Positions 61,784 through 64,000 of a DNA stretch of 64,000 nt are shown here, piece by piece. The stretch spans positions 18,248-82,247 of the forward strand of contig PABK01000022.1 in NCBI GenBank assembly GCA_002699145.1, in the 5' to 3' direction. Both the position numbers and the translations under genes were made by a program. Each line of letters opens with the position of its first letter. The first letter of the stretch is position 1. The notes under the pieces were generated by a model that had not been told where the DNA came from, made no database searches, and was given only the letters and a program-made list of their open reading frames with translations. The stretch is from Halioglobus sp. GTDB taxonomy: Bacteria; Pseudomonadota; Gammaproteobacteria; Pseudomonadales; Halieaceae.

Positions 61784-63145
61784 ATGGGAGCTATATCTGA
61801 CAACCGAATCAAGTTCAATAAACCGAATCTGAAAGCCATTGAGAATCGTATTAATCGAGGAGAGTTTACCAAAGAAACCTATATTTATGATGCTGATAGT
61901 CACCTGGCTGTTCGAGTTAGGCCTGGACGTTCCTATATTGATAGTGTTTTTTGTATGTATGCTCGTATTCGAGTTCGTGGTGAATATAAGAGTCGTATGT
62001 ATAAGCGCCAGATAATGAAGGTTGGCGAAGCTCGTAATGCTGAGATCACCATTTCAGAACTACGGCAGAAGGTTGATAGCTTATTTTTGGAAATTCAGGA
62101 GGGCCGGGACCCTCAAGTAATAGCTCAAAAAGAAGCTGCAAAACAGGCTGATAATCAAGTCCTGATAGAGGCAAGGCGCTCATTTAAAGATATGATCTAC
62201 GGAACACCGGTTGATGAAAGTGATGAATGCCTGCCAGATGGGTTTATTGCCGAGAGGCGATCAGGTCAGCGTTATTTAGTGGATATCAGAAATAAATGCG
62301 AGGTTCTCTTAGTTGACCTGTTAGACCTGCCATTACACAGTATTTCGCCAGAGCAGGTAAAAACTGTTTATCTCCAGAAAGTAGGTCGTGGTAAAACCCA
62401 GCTCGATTGCGCTATGCGTATTCTTAGGTCGATCTGGAATTGGGCGCAGACCAAATACGATGATTCGGATCTCTTTATCCGAAACCCGGTTAGCCGTGCA
62501 ATGAAGCAACTGGGTGTAAATATTAATCGTACCAATCGCTGTACTGGTCGGTTAGATGATGCTGATTTTAAGCCATATCTGAAGTCTGTCTTAGCACTTC
62601 GAGAGCATGATCATACATCCGCTTATCGTAATGGCCGTGATGCATTGTTATTCATGTTATTTTCCGGTGTAAGACGAACTGGGACGATGACTGTCCGAAT
62701 GGAGGGAATTGATCTCAATAGATTAGTGTTCAACATTATTAAAAAAGGGGGCGACCAAGTAGAGCTACCCCTAAATACAGTGACCGCGGCAATCGTTCGT
62801 AACCGTCAAGATTATTTGCCTGAAGACACTGAGTACTTGTTCCCTGGCATGGGAGGGCGAGGATATTACAGAGATACCAAGGCAGTCCGTGATATCGTTA
62901 AAAACCAAACGGGTATATCTGTTACCAATCATGACCTCCGACGAACGTATAAATCTATTGGGACGGAACTAGACATTAATTCCGTACTTGTAGATGAGTT
63001 ACTGAGTCACGCAAGGGAGGGTGTTGATGCTCACTATATTCACCCGTCTATGACAAGGCTTCGAGATGCTAGTCAGAAAATTGCTGACTACATGGTTAAA
63101 CAAGCAGGGTTTGATTTGATCGACGAACTCACGAGCCGCTGGTAG
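61784..63145 (+). CDS. Tyrosine-recombinase integrase
   Basis: This 453-residue phage/island-type integrase starts at an ATG preceded by AAGGAG. Catalytic residues are visible: Arg297 (SGVRRTG), HxxR in NHDLRRTY near 386, His409 (LLSHA) and Tyr418 (AHYIHP). It integrates the element that begins at the tRNA fragment. It is not an IntI: no integron-specific additional domain is seen. Confidence 0.88.
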   Translation: MGAISDNRIKFNKPNLKAIENRINRGEFTKETYIYDADSHLAVRVRPGRSYIDSVFCMYARIRVRGEYKSRMYKRQIMKVGEARNAEITISELRQKVDSLFLEIQEGRDPQVIAQKEAAKQADNQVLIEARRSFKDMIYGTPVDESDECLPDGFIAERRSGQRYLVDIRNKCEVLLVDLLDLPLHSISPEQVKTVYLQKVGRGKTQLDCAMRILRSIWNWAQTKYDDSDLFIRNPVSRAMKQLGVNINRTNRCTGRLDDADFKPYLKSVLALREHDHTSAYRNGRDALLFMLFSGVRRTGTMTVRMEGIDLNRLVFNIIKKGGDQVELPLNTVTAAIVRNRQDYLPEDTEYLFPGMGGRGYYRDTKAVRDIVKNQTGISVTNHDLRRTYKSIGTELDINSVLVDELLSHAREGVDAHYIHPSMTRLRDASQKIADYMVKQAGFDLIDELTSRW

Positions 63146-63165
63146 CAACGTAAGGTTATAAAGTT

Positions 63166-63390
63166 CTAAATGTAAATTTCGTTAGATGAGATTTTGGTGC
63201 TCAATTCTTTGAATTCAAGAACGTCTGATTCGAGATAGAATACATGGCGAAATCGCTTTCTCCAGGTTAATTCGGGGTGTTCATGAGTGCAGCGCCATTT
63301 TCTCAGTGTGCTGGGTGATAAGCCAAGTAGCGAAGCCGCTTCTTTGGTTGTGAGTTCACGATCATTATTAGCTGCTGCGATGTCATCCAT
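63166..63390 (-). CDS. MerR/AlpA-like helix-turn-helix protein
   Basis: This 74-residue protein has a HTH_17-type motif (ELTTKEAASLLGLSPSTLRKWR) and a Phe/Tyr-rich wing. Convergent with the integrase gene. Likely an excisionase or a regulator of integrase. Confidence 0.7.
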   Translation of the reverse strand: MDDIAAANNDRELTTKEAASLLGLSPSTLRKWRCTHEHPELTWRKRFRHVFYLESDVLEFKELSTKISSNEIYI

Positions 63391-63521
63391 GTTTTGATGT
63401 CCGATAGAGTCAAAAGCTCATATAAGCCAGGAAAAACATTAGCATTGAGCTAATTGTTCTTACAAGTCAGAATCGAATCTATCTTTTTATCAGCAAGCTA
63501 AACAAGCCTTTGTGGAGGCGG

Positions 63522-63785
63522 TCACTTTGTTCCGGATGGAGTCCCTGGCGTGGCAGCAGAGCCAGGTCTGATGGCTTTATCTCTGGACTGCTTTCGTTCC
63601 TCTATCCAATGCTCTATTTCAGCTAAATCCCAGGCCACCTTACGGCTCGTCAAAACGATGCGGCATGGAAATTCTCCGCGCTTTTCCATGTCGTAAATGG
63701 CGCGGTCCGAAAGTGGAATCATTGCCAACAATGTTTTTCGGTTGATCAAGGTAGTTATTTTTTTACTGTTGTTTGTGCTGATCAC
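63522..63785 (-). CDS. AlpA-family regulator
   Basis: This 87-residue protein has the AlpA pattern LINRKTLLAMIPLSDRAIYDMEKRGEFPCRIVLTSRKVAWDLAEIEHWIEERK. AlpA proteins activate or direct excision of P4-like islands. A Pro/Gly/Thr-rich tail ends the protein. It belongs to the integrative element. Confidence 0.78.
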   Translation of the reverse strand: MISTNNSKKITTLINRKTLLAMIPLSDRAIYDMEKRGEFPCRIVLTSRKVAWDLAEIEHWIEERKQSRDKAIRPGSAATPGTPSGTK

Positions 63786-63830
63786 TGGTTAGTCCTTATG
63801 TGGGTAGGAGTCTTATTCTACGATCAGCGT

Positions 63831-64000
63831 TTAGACAACTTCTCCCTTGAAGACAATGACTCCACAGATTGTCGCTTCTTCATCCACTTCGATAATGCGA
63901 TTCGGCCAATCAGGGTTGAGCGCCTTCAGGTACTGCTTGCCCTCTTCAATAATTAACTGCTTGAACGTGGCTTCATTGGATTCATCGAGTCGAACAACCA
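63831..64000 (-). CDS. S24/LexA-type repressor, C-terminal fragment (runs off right edge)
   Basis: The last 56 codons are present. FKQLIIEEGKQYLKALNPDWPNRIIEVDEEATICGVIVFKGEVV matches the C-terminus of S24-peptidase-containing element repressors. The DNA-binding part lies beyond the window. Such repressors respond to DNA damage by self-cleavage. Confidence 0.75.
   Translation of the reverse strand, partial: VVRLDESNEATFKQLIIEEGKQYLKALNPDWPNRIIEVDEEATICGVIVFKGEVV

Noticed and set aside
61784..63145. Integron integrase (IntI)
   Set aside because: The protein is a phage/island-type integrase tied to a tRNA-Leu fragment and lacks the IntI-specific extra domain; it is not adjacent to an attI.
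1..64000. CRISPR arrays or rRNA genes
   Set aside because: No regularly spaced repeats or rRNA-like sequence were seen.

Overview
The window looks like chromosome of a GC-rich gammaproteobacterium. The evidence is a GlrK-QseG-GlrR type two-component set, an exosortase A (XrtA/PEP-CTERM) exopolysaccharide locus, and marine-type gene content. Halieaceae-like bacteria are one possibility, but the sequence alone does not fix the genus. About 54 kb is dense, high-GC polysaccharide biosynthesis. The last 10 kb is visibly lower in GC and mobile.

Region 1 (350-20003, + strand, many start/stop overlaps) is a long XrtA operon: secretion-type ATPase, Wza-like export lipoprotein, Wzz-like chain-length protein, tyrosine autokinase, outer-membrane beta-barrel, WecB epimerase, deacetylase, FemAB-like protein, exosortase A fused to EpsI, glycosyltransferases, a glutamine amidotransferase, a CapK-like adenylating enzyme, an O-antigen-ligase-like protein and a second deacetylase. 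Region 2 (19953-34612, mixed strands) adds decoration and transport: two sulfotransferases, a GT2, a Wzx-like flippase, an ATP-grasp/tyrosine-phosphatase fusion, a GNAT-like enzyme, two exosortase-A-type hydrolases, a methyltransferase and an asparagine-synthase paralogue without its catalytic cysteine.

Region 3 (34692-38981) is the regulatory block glrR-qseG-glrK, divergent from a PEP-CTERM gene that has a sigma-54 promoter and a CRP-like palindrome upstream. Region 4 (39021-44474) carries candidates for all four GDP-D-glycero-alpha-D-manno-heptose steps (GmhA, HddA, and GmhB fused to HddC) plus two exosortase-type glycosyltransferases. Region 5 (44485-54322) holds an FkbH-ACP-AAC(3)-like acyl-transfer set, a deacetylase, a coiled-coil protein, an acyltransferase-3, a lipoprotein and an FKBP protein.

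Region 6 (54439-61251) is an array of integron gene cassettes read on the minus strand and separated by attC-like sites. No integron integrase is visible. One cassette encodes a PEP-CTERM protein with its own strong sigma-54 promoter. Others look like defence or toxin genes (HEPN-like, glycine-zipper membrane protein) or are unknown, and an IS3-family element has inserted beside an attC. Region 7 (61511-64000) is the end of a tRNA-Leu-targeted integrative element: a 3' tRNA fragment, a tyrosine recombinase, two AlpA/excisionase-like genes and an S24-type repressor cut by the window edge.

Main inference: the host exports and decorates a polysaccharide and sorts PEP-CTERM proteins to the cell surface under sigma-54 control, and a mobile cassette appears to supply an extra exosortase substrate already wired to that control.
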